From Acholeplasmatales bacterium (GTDB lineage Bacteria; Bacillota_I; Bacilli_A; Acholeplasmatales; JAEDCM01), in NCBI GenBank assembly GCA_017961685.1, contig JAGCWW010000003.1:1-64000 (forward strand): a DNA stretch of 64,000 nt. Reading direction: 5' to 3'. The notes beneath the pieces were generated by a model. It ran no database searches. It was not told the origin of the DNA and was given only the letters and a program-made list of their open reading frames with translations. Each line of letters opens with the position of its first letter. Within the stretch, counting starts at the first letter, position 1. Positions 17,386-26,394 of this stretch are shown here, one piece after another. Position numbers and translations under genes: made by a program.

Positions 17386-18274
17386 AATAATTATTATTAA
17401 TATTTAATTTATCTGATTTTAGTTGATTTTTAAGTTCATCTAGTGAATTAAACTTTACTTCTTCTCTAATAAAGTCAATAAATTGAACCTTTATGACTTC
17501 ACCATAAATCATTTTATCAAAGTTAAAGATATGAGTTTCAAGCTTTAATTGATCTAACTTACCTATTGTAGGGTTAAAACCTACATTACACATGCCTAAA
17601 TATCTTTTCTTATTGTATATTACATTAACTGCATATACTCCCTTTTTAGGTGGTACATTACCTAAAATATCTAAGTTAGCGGTACGATAACCTAGCTTTT
17701 CACCATTATGGAAGCCTTCAACTACAACTCCTTCAATAGTGTAACATCTACCAAGTAACATATTAGCTTCTTTAACTTTTCCTTCTTCAAGTAGAGCTTT
17801 AACATTTGATGAACTAACCTTCATATCATTAACATATAAATCATCAATTACTTCTACTTCAAAGTTTTCTTCTAAGTCAGATATCTTTCCTTCATTTTTA
17901 TATCCAAATGAAGTATCTTTACCACAAACTATTTTAGTTATACCTAAATCTTTTAAGTATTTCATGAATTCATCTTTTCTTGTTATAGCTGTTTCTCTAG
18001 TGAAATTAACTATTATTAAATAAGTAGGATTTAGTTTTCTAATTATTTCAATTTTCCAATTTAGAGCTGTTAAAAAACAATACTTAAAATTAGTTTTTAA
18101 AACAGTTAATGGATGAGGGTAAAATGTTATAACAACGCTCTTTCTACCACTATTAACACATTTATTTATTAGTTGTTGGTGAGCTAAATGTACGCCATCA
18201 AAGTTGCCTATTGTGGCGCATAAATTTGACCCTAAATTTAATTTTTTACCTAAATCTATTTTAAATACTCTCAT
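17384..18274 (-). CDS. ribF: Bifunctional riboflavin kinase / FAD synthetase
   Basis: 296 residues, usual length. The N-terminal nucleotidyltransferase domain has GNFDGVHLAHQQLI (with Ala where the family usually has Gly), TFYPHPLTVL and FGYKNEGK. The C-terminal flavokinase domain has LGYRTANLDI, GVYAVNV, CNVGFNPTIG and ETHIFNFD. It makes FMN and then FAD from riboflavin. It lies in the common truB-ribF arrangement, with one membrane-protein gene inserted between the two. Confidence 0.94.
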   Translation of the reverse strand: MRVFKIDLGKKLNLGSNLCATIGNFDGVHLAHQQLINKCVNSGRKSVVITFYPHPLTVLKTNFKYCFLTALNWKIEIIRKLNPTYLIIVNFTRETAITRKDEFMKYLKDLGITKIVCGKDTSFGYKNEGKISDLEENFEVEVIDDLYVNDMKVSSSNVKALLEEGKVKEANMLLGRCYTIEGVVVEGFHNGEKLGYRTANLDILGNVPPKKGVYAVNVIYNKKRYLGMCNVGFNPTIGKLDQLKLETHIFNFDKMIYGEVIKVQFIDFIREEVKFNSLDELKNQLKSDKLNINNNY

Positions 18275-18282
18275 AATTTCAC

Positions 18283-18879
18283 CTACTCAAAATCAAGTGC
18301 TCTACCTGTTTTTGTTATACCTCTAATTAAACCTATAAATTCAAATACTAAATATCCTAAAATTAATATTGGAAGTAATATTAATATGATAATTAAAACT
18401 AATAATCTAATTGGAATTAATATAGGCATTAATGATAAATCTTGTTCTTCTATATTATCATTACCAAAATCTTTATTTTGTTCAACATAATCATGATAAT
18501 AATAAGGATTAGCTTTTGCTTTTTTAAATCTTAATTTAAATGCTTGAAATCCTCTAAATGTTAAAAATTGGAAGAATGTTATTAAGAAAGGTAGTGAACA
18601 TATACCAATTATTACTAAGAAACATTTTTCATTAATTGTTATATCACCATAATGGAATGTAAATAAATATACTATAGTATCAGAAAATGAATCAATAAAC
18701 TGGATACAGAAATAATGATATAGATCTTTCATTCCATAATTTAATACTTTACTATAATCTTTAATTGGATTTAATTTCTCATCAGTAATATAAGTGTGAT
18801 TATATATGATAATATATGCCACTACTAATATTATTAAAATGATACTCATAAAACTTAAGAACTTTTTAAAAAGTGGCAT
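18283..18879 (-). CDS. Uncharacterised membrane protein between truB and ribF
   Basis: 198 residues. I see an N-terminal hydrophobic helix (about 8-26), a second membrane segment near 90-110 (CFLVIIGICSLPFLITFFQFL), a hydrophilic, Lys/Tyr-rich middle (around 115-140) and a long hydrophobic C-terminal stretch (about 150-188) that could hold one or two helices. I recognise no domain. It starts 12 bases after the truB stop and ends 8 bases before ribF, so it is co-expressed with them. Confidence 0.6.
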   Translation of the reverse strand: MPLFKKFLSFMSIILIILVVAYIIIYNHTYITDEKLNPIKDYSKVLNYGMKDLYHYFCIQFIDSFSDTIVYLFTFHYGDITINEKCFLVIIGICSLPFLITFFQFLTFRGFQAFKLRFKKAKANPYYYHDYVEQNKDFGNDNIEEQDLSLMPILIPIRLLVLIIILILLPILILGYLVFEFIGLIRGITKTGRALDFE

Positions 18880-18891
18880 GTAATCACTTCC

Positions 18892-19743
18892 TTATAAAAT
18901 AATCACTGGTTTATATTTATTATCTTCTACTGGCTTATATAAAGCTAAAGTTTTATTATTGTTTATTACTCTAAAAACTTCTTTAGTGTTTGTTTGTCTA
19001 TTATCTAATATTATACCATTTTTTATTAAAGGTACTAAATAATCTTTAACTTCAACACTTGGGAACCTTTCTATAACTCTTTCTAAAGGTATAATATTCG
19101 ATTCATCAACTAAATCTAAGTCGATTGCTTCATCTATTGAATAATCGCCTAATCTAACCCTTTTAAGGCTTTTCATAGTGCCAAGCTCATTTAATCTTTC
19201 TGCTATATCACTACATAAAGTTCTTACATATAACCCTTTTGATGAATTAACAGTAAAACTAAACTCATTATTTAATATATCACTAGTTCTTTTAATTGAA
19301 TATATGTTAATTAATCTAGCGCTTCTTTCTATTTCAATATCTTTTACAGCATATTGATATAACTTTTTACCATTAATTTTAATTGATGAATACATTGGAG
19401 GTATTTGATTATATTCTCCTAAAAATGAATTTAGAACTTTATCTATTTCTTCATTAGAATGAATACCTGGGTCTTTTTCTTCTACTATATCTCCATATAT
19501 ATCATCAGTTTTAGTTTTTAATCCTAATTTCATCACACAATCATATGTTTTTTCATGATCTACTAAAATATCTACAAGCTTTGTAGCCTTACCAACACAT
19601 ACAACTAATACACCGTCAACTTCTTTATCAAGTGTGCCTGTATGACCTATTTTTTTAATACCTAATTTTTTCCTTAATATGCTTATACAGTCAAAGCTAG
19701 TCATTCCCTTTGGCTTATTTAAAACAATTATCCCATCTATCAT
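18892..19743 (-). CDS. truB: tRNA pseudouridine(55) synthase
   Basis: 283 residues. TruB converts U55 of the tRNA T-loop to pseudouridine. LNKPKGMTSFD and GHTGTLD with the catalytic aspartate (Asp39) are present, as are YDCVMKLGLKTKTDD, QIPPMYSSIKINGKKLYQYA and SSKGLYVRTLCSDIAERL. The segment after the catalytic Asp reads KEVDGVL instead of the usual PLATGVL, a mild divergence. Its ATG overlaps the mutS2 stop by 4 bases. Confidence 0.95.
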   Translation of the reverse strand: MIDGIIVLNKPKGMTSFDCISILRKKLGIKKIGHTGTLDKEVDGVLVVCVGKATKLVDILVDHEKTYDCVMKLGLKTKTDDIYGDIVEEKDPGIHSNEEIDKVLNSFLGEYNQIPPMYSSIKINGKKLYQYAVKDIEIERSARLINIYSIKRTSDILNNEFSFTVNSSKGLYVRTLCSDIAERLNELGTMKSLKRVRLGDYSIDEAIDLDLVDESNIIPLERVIERFPSVEVKDYLVPLIKNGIILDNRQTNTKEVFRVINNNKTLALYKPVEDNKYKPVIIL

Positions 19744-22040
19744 TTAAAATAAACTATAGTGGCTCCGTTAAGCCCTTCTCCTTGTTCGCCATAACGATAT
19801 GATTTTACAAATTTATTTGTTTTTAAATAATCCCATACTAGCTTTCTAATAACTCCTGTACCAAAACCATGAACGATTGTACAATTAGGTATTTTAGCAC
19901 ATACACAGTCATCAATATATTTATCTAAGGCAATATAAGCATCTTCATAACGATAACCTCTTAAATCTAGTTTAGTTGAAACTGATTTAAAGACTTTATC
20001 AGTATATTTTTTAGGTTTAGTCTCTTTTTTTAGTTCCGTGTAAGCATATTTTAAATCAGTAATTTTGAAATCTTTTTCTAGATTACCAAATTTAACTCTA
20101 TACTTATCCTTATTGATCGATAAGATTTCACCATTACATTCATAAGGAATAATTGTAACAGTATCTCCAACCTTTAGTTCCTTTAAGTTTAAATTAACTT
20201 CTTTTTCTGTTTTAAGCGAATTAATCTTATGTTTAACTACCGCAACATCATTAAGTTGTGTATTTTCATTAAGTAGTCCTTCAACTTCTTTCATTAAGTC
20301 GCTTGCTTTTTCTTTAGCTTCTAAATATATTTTATTCGCATCATCTTTAGCACGCTTAATGATTGATTCTTGTTTTAATTCTAATTCTTTTATTTCATTT
20401 GCGTATTTTATCTTTTCATTAAGTATATCTTTTCTAATTTGTTCATTTTCTTCAATTAGTTTATTTAAATATAGACCTTTTTCTTCTACCTTCTTCATTA
20501 ATAGAGAATCACTATTATCTTCATATAAATATTTATTCGCATTATTTATAATTTCTTCATCTAAGCCTAAATGCTTACTAATTAAGAAGGCATTTGATTT
20601 ACCTGATATACCAAGTAGTAATCTATATGTAGGCATATAAGTTTCTTCATTAAATTCCATAGATGCATTCATTATTTGATCATTTTCATATCCATATTCT
20701 TTTAACGATGGATAGTGAGTTGTGATTATAATTCTAGCATTTTTATCCATGAAATAATTAAGTAGACTTATAGCTAAAGCTGAACCTTCAATAGGGTCAG
20801 TTCCACCACCTAGTTCATCTAATAAAACTAAAGAATTATCATTAATATTTTCAGTAATATTAACTATTTTTTTCATATGAGATGAAAAAGTTGATAAGCT
20901 TTGTTCTATTGATTGTTCATCTCCAATATCAGAGAATATATTGTCAAAAACGGCTATTTTAGCAGTTTTTACAGGAATTAAGATTCCGCTTTGAGCCATT
21001 AAAGTTAATAATCCTACTGTCTTTAAACTTACTGTTTTACCACCAGTATTAGGTCCAGTAATAATTATTGTTTTATATTTCTTTCCTAAGCTTATATTTA
21101 GTGGTACAGCCTTTTCTTTATCAAGTAAAGGATGTATGGCGTTATTTAATTCTAAATAACCATCCTTATTAAGTTCTGGTTTATTAAAATTAATAGAATA
21201 ATTAGCTTTACTTGAAATCATATCAAGTTTAGTTATCATATCTAGGTTATATAATAATTCATCAGCATATGAACTAATATTACTAGATAACATAATTAGA
21301 ATCTTTTGGATTTCTTCTTTTTCTTTATTTTGTTCACTAATTAGTTCATTATTTATTTCATAAGTAGCTTGTGGTTCAATATATATAGTTTGACCTGTAG
21401 CGGATTGATCATGAATAATACCTTTGAAAATATTTTTATATTCTTGTTTAACAGGTAGACAGAATCTATCATTTCTAATAGTTATATTAGATTCAACTAG
21501 CATTTCCTTCTTACTTGAAATTAATTCTTGAAGTTTGTTTTTAAGTTTAACTTCAAGTAATTTTATTCCACGTCTAATTCTAACTAAATCAATACTAGCA
21601 TTATCACTAATAGTTAAATCAGGTAAAATACATCTATCAATTTCTTTATTTAAATCGTTTAATTCAACTAAAGTATCAATATATTTAGTTAGTTTAACAA
21701 AACTAAATTGATTTTGTAGGTTTGTTTTAGTTTTCTTTATGTTTTTAGAAGTTTTAATTAATTCATTAATTAGATAAATTTCACTTATACTTAAAGTTCC
21801 ACCTTTTTTAGCTAAATTGATAAAACTAAAAACATCCTTTCTATCACCAAAAGGAAGATTACCAAATTTAACGATAAAATTACGCATTTCATCAGTTTCA
21901 TCTAATAGTTCATTAATTAAATCTAAGTCATTAATTGGTTTAATATCTTTGATATAACTAACTGTTCTATCTAAATTAGCGTATGCAACAATTTTATCTA
22001 ATATCTTATTAAATTCTAAAGTTTCAAGTTCAAAATACAT
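19740..22040 (-). CDS. mutS2: MutS2 / RqcU, ribosome-associated ATPase with Smr domain
   Basis: About 766 residues. MutS-core and ATPase domains contain Walker A GPNTGGKTVSLKT and DEQSIEQSLSTFSSHM, LVLLDELGGGTDP and TTHYPSLKEY. A long Lys/Glu coiled coil (about 500-600), a KOW-like stretch (KVGDTVTIIP) and a C-terminal Smr nuclease domain (LDLRGYRYEDA, HGFGTGVIRKLVWD) follow. MutS2 is linked to suppression of recombination and, more recently, to splitting of collided ribosomes. ATG at 22040 follows an AAAGGTGG site; the in-frame GTG at 22049 lies inside that site. It heads the operon with truB and ribF. Confidence 0.95.
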   Translation of the reverse strand: MYFELETLEFNKILDKIVAYANLDRTVSYIKDIKPINDLDLINELLDETDEMRNFIVKFGNLPFGDRKDVFSFINLAKKGGTLSISEIYLINELIKTSKNIKKTKTNLQNQFSFVKLTKYIDTLVELNDLNKEIDRCILPDLTISDNASIDLVRIRRGIKLLEVKLKNKLQELISSKKEMLVESNITIRNDRFCLPVKQEYKNIFKGIIHDQSATGQTIYIEPQATYEINNELISEQNKEKEEIQKILIMLSSNISSYADELLYNLDMITKLDMISSKANYSINFNKPELNKDGYLELNNAIHPLLDKEKAVPLNISLGKKYKTIIITGPNTGGKTVSLKTVGLLTLMAQSGILIPVKTAKIAVFDNIFSDIGDEQSIEQSLSTFSSHMKKIVNITENINDNSLVLLDELGGGTDPIEGSALAISLLNYFMDKNARIIITTHYPSLKEYGYENDQIMNASMEFNEETYMPTYRLLLGISGKSNAFLISKHLGLDEEIINNANKYLYEDNSDSLLMKKVEEKGLYLNKLIEENEQIRKDILNEKIKYANEIKELELKQESIIKRAKDDANKIYLEAKEKASDLMKEVEGLLNENTQLNDVAVVKHKINSLKTEKEVNLNLKELKVGDTVTIIPYECNGEILSINKDKYRVKFGNLEKDFKITDLKYAYTELKKETKPKKYTDKVFKSVSTKLDLRGYRYEDAYIALDKYIDDCVCAKIPNCTIVHGFGTGVIRKLVWDYLKTNKFVKSYRYGEQGEGLNGATIVYFK

Positions 22041-22086
22041 AAAGACCACCTTTTTTCGTCCTTATCTTTTATTTTAACAAAATAAA

Positions 22087-22095
22087 TGATAAAAT
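22087..22095 (+). promoter_or_regulatory. Extended -10 promoter for rnhC
   Basis: TGA-TAAAAT on the plus strand, 17 bases before the rnhC ATG. This spacing implies a very short leader carrying the GTGGTG ribosome site. No clear -35 is seen. Confidence 0.4.
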
Positions 22096-22112
22096 GAAAG
22101 TGGTGATTACAT

Positions 22113-22979
22113 ATGTATGTTATTTTAATAGACAAATTATATATTAATAGACTAAAAAACTTATTTGTTGATTTTTTAGTTACAACAAATAACCCATATA
22201 TTGCCTTTAAAGCAAGTTATTCAACTATTACTATTGAGTGTTATACATCTGGTAAGGTTGTATTTAAGGGCGATGATAATGATCTAATTAAAAAAATGTT
22301 GGAGAAAATTGATTTTAACTTTGAAATTACTACTTCTCCAGATAAACAGGAAGTTGAATGCACTTCATCTATTGGTAGTGATGAAGTAGGTACAGGAGAT
22401 TTATTTGGACCGGTTGTAATTTGTTCGTTTTTTTTAGATAGTAAAGATAGTGATTATTTAATTAGTTTAGGTATAACTGATAGTAAGAAATTAACTGATG
22501 AAAAAATCATGAAAATCGGACCTTTATTAAAGGACTATACATATAATGTAATTTTAATCAAAAACGAGAAATATAACGAATTAATTGATTCAGGATACAA
22601 CTTAAATGAAATAAAAGCAATAGCGCATAATAAAGCGATTATTTGTACCATTAATGATATAGAAAAAAAGGTACCTGTAATACTTGATGAGTTCTGCAGC
22701 CCAGATAACTATTTTAGGTATTTAAAGGGTTGTAAAATGGTATATGATGAAATAACTTTTAAGACTAAGGCGGAAAGCAAATATTTAGCTGTTGCTTGTG
22801 CTTCAGTTATGGCTAGATATATCTTCTTAACTGAAATGGATAAGATGAGTAAATTACTTGGATTTGAAGTACCAAAAGGTGCTGGAATAAAGGCTGATGA
22901 AGCTTTAAAGAAAATAAAAGATAAAGATTTAAAGCGATTTATCAAACTTAACTTCAAGAATGTAAGTAATATTGACTAA
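22113..22979 (+). CDS. rnhC: Ribonuclease HIII
   Basis: 288 residues. RNase HIII cleaves the RNA strand of RNA/DNA hybrids. An N-terminal TBP-like substrate-binding domain (about 1-85) precedes the catalytic core, which holds GSDEVGTGDLFGP (the DE pair of the active site), TDSKKLTDEKI, the third acidic site in VILDEF and the VACASVMARYIFL helix. It is the first of two plus-strand genes and divergent from mutS2; rnhC and mutS2 are frequent neighbours in Bacillota. Confidence 0.95.
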   Translation: MYVILIDKLYINRLKNLFVDFLVTTNNPYIAFKASYSTITIECYTSGKVVFKGDDNDLIKKMLEKIDFNFEITTSPDKQEVECTSSIGSDEVGTGDLFGPVVICSFFLDSKDSDYLISLGITDSKKLTDEKIMKIGPLLKDYTYNVILIKNEKYNELIDSGYNLNEIKAIAHNKAIICTINDIEKKVPVILDEFCSPDNYFRYLKGCKMVYDEITFKTKAESKYLAVACASVMARYIFLTEMDKMSKLLGFEVPKGAGIKADEALKKIKDKDLKRFIKLNFKNVSNID

Positions 22980-23001
22980 ATAAATAATATTAAGATATAA
23001 T
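22972..23001 (+). promoter_or_regulatory. Sigma-A promoter for the SHOCT membrane protein gene
   Basis: TTGACT (22972-22977), an 18-base spacer and TATAAT (22996-23001), overlapping the rnhC stop codon. The next gene is therefore probably transcribed on its own as well as by read-through. Confidence 0.7.
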
Positions 23002-23022
23002 TTAATAAAGGAGTTGATTTTT

Positions 23023-23988
23023 ATGAAACGAACTCGTTACAAAAATATAACAATGACTATTGGTCTAATTTGTTTAATGTTAGTTGCGGTTATGATTATT
23101 GCACTAGCTACTACTTTAGTAAAAGGTAATGCTATATATGCAAAAACAGTAGGTATATTTATTATTGCAGCATTCTCATGCTTATCACTAAATAGTGCAA
23201 CAACAATTCTAGATAGGCCAAAAGAAAAGGTTCCATCCTTCTATCGTAAAATGGTTTTAGGAATAATTATTGCAACAGGTGTAGTTGTTGTATTCTGGTT
23301 AATTGTCTTATTTGCAACTGATCCAGGTTTATTTGTAAGATATTGTACTGGTAAGAAATTCAGATTTGAAGGATCAAATGCTCTTTATGAAACAGCCGAT
23401 CTTGCTTTAAAAGATGCTACAGCTGCAAGAGATAAAGTAGCATCACAATTATTAATTACACAAATTGCTGTTTGCTTAACTATAGTTGTAGCTTACTTCA
23501 ATTTAATTGTTACAAGACGTTTTATCTTCAAGAATAGAATGATTCCAATTCAAGTAGCTCTATACTTTGGTGCCTTCTTATTCTATGCATGGTTATTATT
23601 ATTCTTCTGCTCTGCACATGTTATTGTTGAGACAAAAGCACAATATTATGATGTTGTTTTAGAGCCTACAGGTTCTATGTCAGTTTTAGTTAATGCTTTA
23701 GGATTTACAATTGCCTTTAGTGGTCTAGCTATTTACTTGATTGCTAAGATATCTTCTATTTGGAGTATTAGACGCTTTAAAAACGAAGGCTTATATGATG
23801 AAAAAGCTGTTGTTAATAGCGATAATTCAAAGACTAAAGTTGAAAATAAACCAGAAGAAATTAAACCAAATAATGACACAAATGATGTAAAAGCAAGAAT
23901 CGAAAAGCTTAAAGAATTACATGATCAAGGCCTAATAAGTGATGAAGAATTTGAAGCTAAGAAAAAAGATATAATAGATTCAATATAA
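23023..23988 (+). CDS. Membrane protein with C-terminal SHOCT domain
   Basis: 321 residues. About five hydrophobic helices lie in the first 240 residues (near 10-35, 45-62, 80-105, 145-165 and 180-205, plus one around 225-245). A polar linker and a SHOCT motif follow at the very C-terminus (IEKLKELHDQGLISDEEFEAKK), the short oligomerisation module found at the ends of many unrelated proteins. ATG at 23023 follows AAAGGAG at 9 bases; an in-frame TTG at 23014 is disregarded. Function unknown. Confidence 0.7.
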   Translation: MKRTRYKNITMTIGLICLMLVAVMIIALATTLVKGNAIYAKTVGIFIIAAFSCLSLNSATTILDRPKEKVPSFYRKMVLGIIIATGVVVVFWLIVLFATDPGLFVRYCTGKKFRFEGSNALYETADLALKDATAARDKVASQLLITQIAVCLTIVVAYFNLIVTRRFIFKNRMIPIQVALYFGAFLFYAWLLLFFCSAHVIVETKAQYYDVVLEPTGSMSVLVNALGFTIAFSGLAIYLIAKISSIWSIRRFKNEGLYDEKAVVNSDNSKTKVENKPEEIKPNNDTNDVKARIEKLKELHDQGLISDEEFEAKKKDIIDSI

Positions 23989-24015
23989 GAGTTAGATTTA
24001 ATCTAGCTCTTTTTT
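23988..24015 (+). terminator. Intrinsic terminator after SHOCT gene
   Basis: AGAG-TAGATT pairs with AATCTA-CTCT and is followed by a run of Ts on the plus strand. Confidence 0.8.
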
Positions 24016-24042
24016 ATGAAAAGGAGATATACGAGGACTATC

Positions 24043-24067
24043 AAAAAAGGTTAGAAATTTTCTAACC
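24043..24067 (-). terminator. Intrinsic terminator after Fic gene
   Basis: GGTTAGAAA pairs with TTTCTAACC (24049-24067), followed on the minus strand by six Ts. It overlaps the stop of the Fic gene and faces the terminator of the convergent SHOCT gene. Confidence 0.8.
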
Positions 24068-25171
24068 TATTATTTTTCTAAATTTATATTTTCCTTTTCC
24101 GAATCCTTTGACAGATACAATTATATTATTATCTAGCATTTGTTTAATTAAATCCGATGATCTAGAAGGCGATAAATTAAGCGTTTGAGAAACTTCTTTT
24201 CTACTAAAAACATTGTTATTTATTGTTTTTATAAGAATAATTATATTATCTTTTGTTTTTGAAATAAAATTATACTTGGCTAAGTCGTTAATAATTGAAT
24301 TAACGTCAATATCCGGCTTTTTTGTTTCAATGTCCGGTTTTTTATATTTAAAATCTTCTTTTTTGTGCGAAATATGCATATATCTATTTTTTAAATCATT
24401 ATTTTCTTTAAGTAAAAGATTTCTTAAAAACAATTCTAAATAAGATGTATCTTCTTTAATATTCTTTTCATAATTATTGTAATTTGCTCTAACTAATGCA
24501 TTTCTAAAATACCATGAATTATTTGCAAACAAATCATTATTTACATTAAAACCTAATTTTCTTAAATATTTAATTAAAAATACTGCTGTTGTTCTTGTAT
24601 TTCCTTCTGGAAACACATGTATCTGCCATAGATTTGAGACGAATCTTGCTAGATGTTTGATTGTCTCATCAATCGATAATTTAGAATAGTCAAAATTTCT
24701 TTCCATATTAAAGTCATATTCTAATGTTTTATATAGGCTTTGACAACTACCATATGTAACAGTATCGCCGTCTAAAACCCATTCTTTTTTAGTTATATCA
24801 AACTTTCTAACTTCACCAGCATTTTTTATTATGCCTTTAAATAAATATTCGTGAATATTGAAATATTCATCAAGTGAATAAGAAAATGAATTGGAGGATA
24901 AAATCTCTGCAATTCTAGTTGATACTTTATCAGCTTCAAGTGTTGTCTCTTTTGTATCATTTAACTCTTCATAATATGAATCAATTAATATTTTAGCCTC
25001 AGGCAAAGTAATTTCACCATTGATATTTTTTTTTGCCAAATCATTTAAGTATGATGATGTTTCTAACCCATCAACTTTTTGAAGTCCAATTGCTGTATAC
25101 CATGCATACTGTTTTTCTTCTTTAGATGGCTCTTTAGAGATTATATATTCTTTGTATGGATCAGAATTCAT
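24062..25171 (-). CDS. Fic-domain protein with C-terminal winged helix-turn-helix
   Basis: 369 residues. The catalytic Fic motif is HVFPEGNTR at about 185-193 (HxFx(D/E)GNxR), so AMP or another nucleotide moiety could be transferred to a target hydroxyl. The N-terminus (about 41-69) resembles the VbhA-like antitoxin helix module (KNINGEITLPEAKILIDSYY). TRIAE at 85-89 could be the inhibitory helix, but the next residue is Ile, not Gly or Asn. A helical linker leads to a winged HTH at the C-terminus (KEVSQTLNLSPSRSSDLIKQ). ATG at 25171 follows AAAGGAG; it has its own promoter and terminator. Target unknown. Confidence 0.87.
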   Translation of the reverse strand: MNSDPYKEYIISKEPSKEEKQYAWYTAIGLQKVDGLETSSYLNDLAKKNINGEITLPEAKILIDSYYEELNDTKETTLEADKVSTRIAEILSSNSFSYSLDEYFNIHEYLFKGIIKNAGEVRKFDITKKEWVLDGDTVTYGSCQSLYKTLEYDFNMERNFDYSKLSIDETIKHLARFVSNLWQIHVFPEGNTRTTAVFLIKYLRKLGFNVNNDLFANNSWYFRNALVRANYNNYEKNIKEDTSYLELFLRNLLLKENNDLKNRYMHISHKKEDFKYKKPDIETKKPDIDVNSIINDLAKYNFISKTKDNIIILIKTINNNVFSRKEVSQTLNLSPSRSSDLIKQMLDNNIIVSVKGFGKGKYKFRKIIG

Positions 25172-25191
25172 ATCAACCACTCCTTTATTTT

Positions 25192-25220
25192 ATTATACCA
25201 TAAAACGCTTAAAAATACAA
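25192..25220 (-). promoter_or_regulatory. Sigma-A promoter of the Fic gene
   Basis: TTGTAT (25220-25215), a 17-base spacer ending in TGG, and TATAAT (25197-25192) on the minus strand; an extended -10 with a fair -35. Confidence 0.75.
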
Positions 25221-25239
25221 TTTTTTTAGAAATATAAAA

Positions 25240-25267
25240 AGCGCTAGATAAAAGCATTTCTAGCGCT
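25240..25267 (-). terminator. Intrinsic terminator after the XRE/unknown/HEPN operon
   Basis: AGCGCTAGA pairs with TCTAGCGCT around a 10-base loop, followed by a T-rich run on the minus strand. It overlaps the HEPN-like gene's stop. Confidence 0.8.
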
Positions 25268-25715
25268 ATTGTATCTTCTTTTTAATTAATAAAACTAAAG
25301 TGTTTAAATCATTACATAACTCATTATTCATGTCATTTAATCTATTTAAATCTCTATCTAGCTTTTCAATTATTTTTTTAGGATTATTATTCATTTCATT
25401 TTTCTCAAAATCATCTTTAAAGAATCTATGAGCATAATAGTTTCTTGAATGAACCACTTTAGATAAACTAGTTAAGAAATCTTCAGTAAAAATCTTTGTT
25501 TTTCTTGCTAGATCTAATGAATTACCAATTGATTCTTTACTTAATCTTTCATAATATTCATTTTTAGTGCTTAATTTCTTTTTGACATCTTCTTTAGTCA
25601 TACAAGTTTTTAAGATACTATCATAAATAATAATATAGTGTAAATTATATTCAATAGCTTGTGAAACATTTAATAATTGACCAACTTTTAGATAAATTGT
25701 TTCTTTATCTGTCAT
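25266..25715 (-). CDS. Small all-helical HEPN-like protein
   Basis: 149 residues, predicted all alpha-helical. The segment SRNYYAHRFF contains Arg91-x4-His96, the Rx4-6H signature of HEPN ribonucleases and nucleotide-binding toxins, placed after the long central helix as in that fold. An acidic residue in the first helix (Glu22, QAIEYNL) also fits. The gene overlaps its upstream neighbour by 11 bases and has no visible ribosome binding site before its ATG, so translation probably depends on coupling. A HEPN toxin is a hypothesis; I did not match a named family. Confidence 0.55.
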   Translation of the reverse strand: MTDKETIYLKVGQLLNVSQAIEYNLHYIIIYDSILKTCMTKEDVKKKLSTKNEYYERLSKESIGNSLDLARKTKIFTEDFLTSLSKVVHSRNYYAHRFFKDDFEKNEMNNNPKKIIEKLDRDLNRLNDMNNELCNDLNTLVLLIKKKIQ

Positions 25716-26394
25716 AAGGCATAATTTGTGTTCTTGGTCTTTGTAGAGTTGCTAAATGGAATGGGGATGTGAATATTACTTCATCATTCGCATTATATTC
25801 AATAACTCTTATTTTATAAGTTCCATAAGCTAAATTATTAATTGCTAGAAAGAATAATTCATCACTTACCTTATATCTAGCCATTAATAAAGGTTGATTA
25901 TCCATATATGAATATAATTCAATTTTAGAATAACTATATTCATCATTTATAGGCTGAAATAAGACATTTATTAGAGATTGTCCTGTTGTTACTCTAATTG
26001 ATGCTTTTCTATAAATTATTTCATCATTTTTCTTCTTTAAAATTAAATCATAATCATCTCTATTAGCGTAAATATAATTTAAATTTAGGATAATATGATC
26101 AACTATATCATCATTAAAGATTAATTTTATTTTTCTTATTTGTTCATTAAAATCAATATCTAAATTAAACTTATTATTATATGGTTTAATTAAATCCCAA
26201 GCTTCAATTAATACTTCAATGCTTGAAATAGCTTCTGAATCAATAATTAAGTTATATTTAGTGATATTATAATTTTCATCTTGGTATAAATTAAGTTCTT
26301 CATTTTCAATTACATAATTACAATCTTTATCTAAATCTTTAGAGTAAAAAGAGAAATTAATATTGTTTAAAATCGTTTTTTGATATTTATTCAT
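25705..26394 (-). CDS. Uncharacterised protein in the XRE/HEPN operon
   Basis: 229 residues, no signal peptide or membrane segment, no recognised domain. The first half is mixed helix and strand with many Asn, Asp and Ile; the last 90 residues look beta-rich with an immunoglobulin-like feel (LFQPINDEYSYSKIELYSY, YGTYKIRVIEYN), followed by a short basic tail. It overlaps the upstream XRE gene by 8 bases and the downstream HEPN-like gene by 11. Being the middle gene of a coupled set suggests that the three products act together. Confidence 0.6.
   Translation of the reverse strand: MNKYQKTILNNINFSFYSKDLDKDCNYVIENEELNLYQDENYNITKYNLIIDSEAISSIEVLIEAWDLIKPYNNKFNLDIDFNEQIRKIKLIFNDDIVDHIILNLNYIYANRDDYDLILKKKNDEIIYRKASIRVTTGQSLINVLFQPINDEYSYSKIELYSYMDNQPLLMARYKVSDELFFLAINNLAYGTYKIRVIEYNANDEVIFTSPFHLATLQRPRTQIMPYDR

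Noticed and set aside
24021-24032. AAGGAGATATAC, identical to the ribosome site region of common expression vectors
   Set aside because: It lies between two convergent terminators and no ORF follows. Such an AT-rich Shine-Dalgarno-like 12-mer is easily reached by chance, and there is no other vector sequence nearby.
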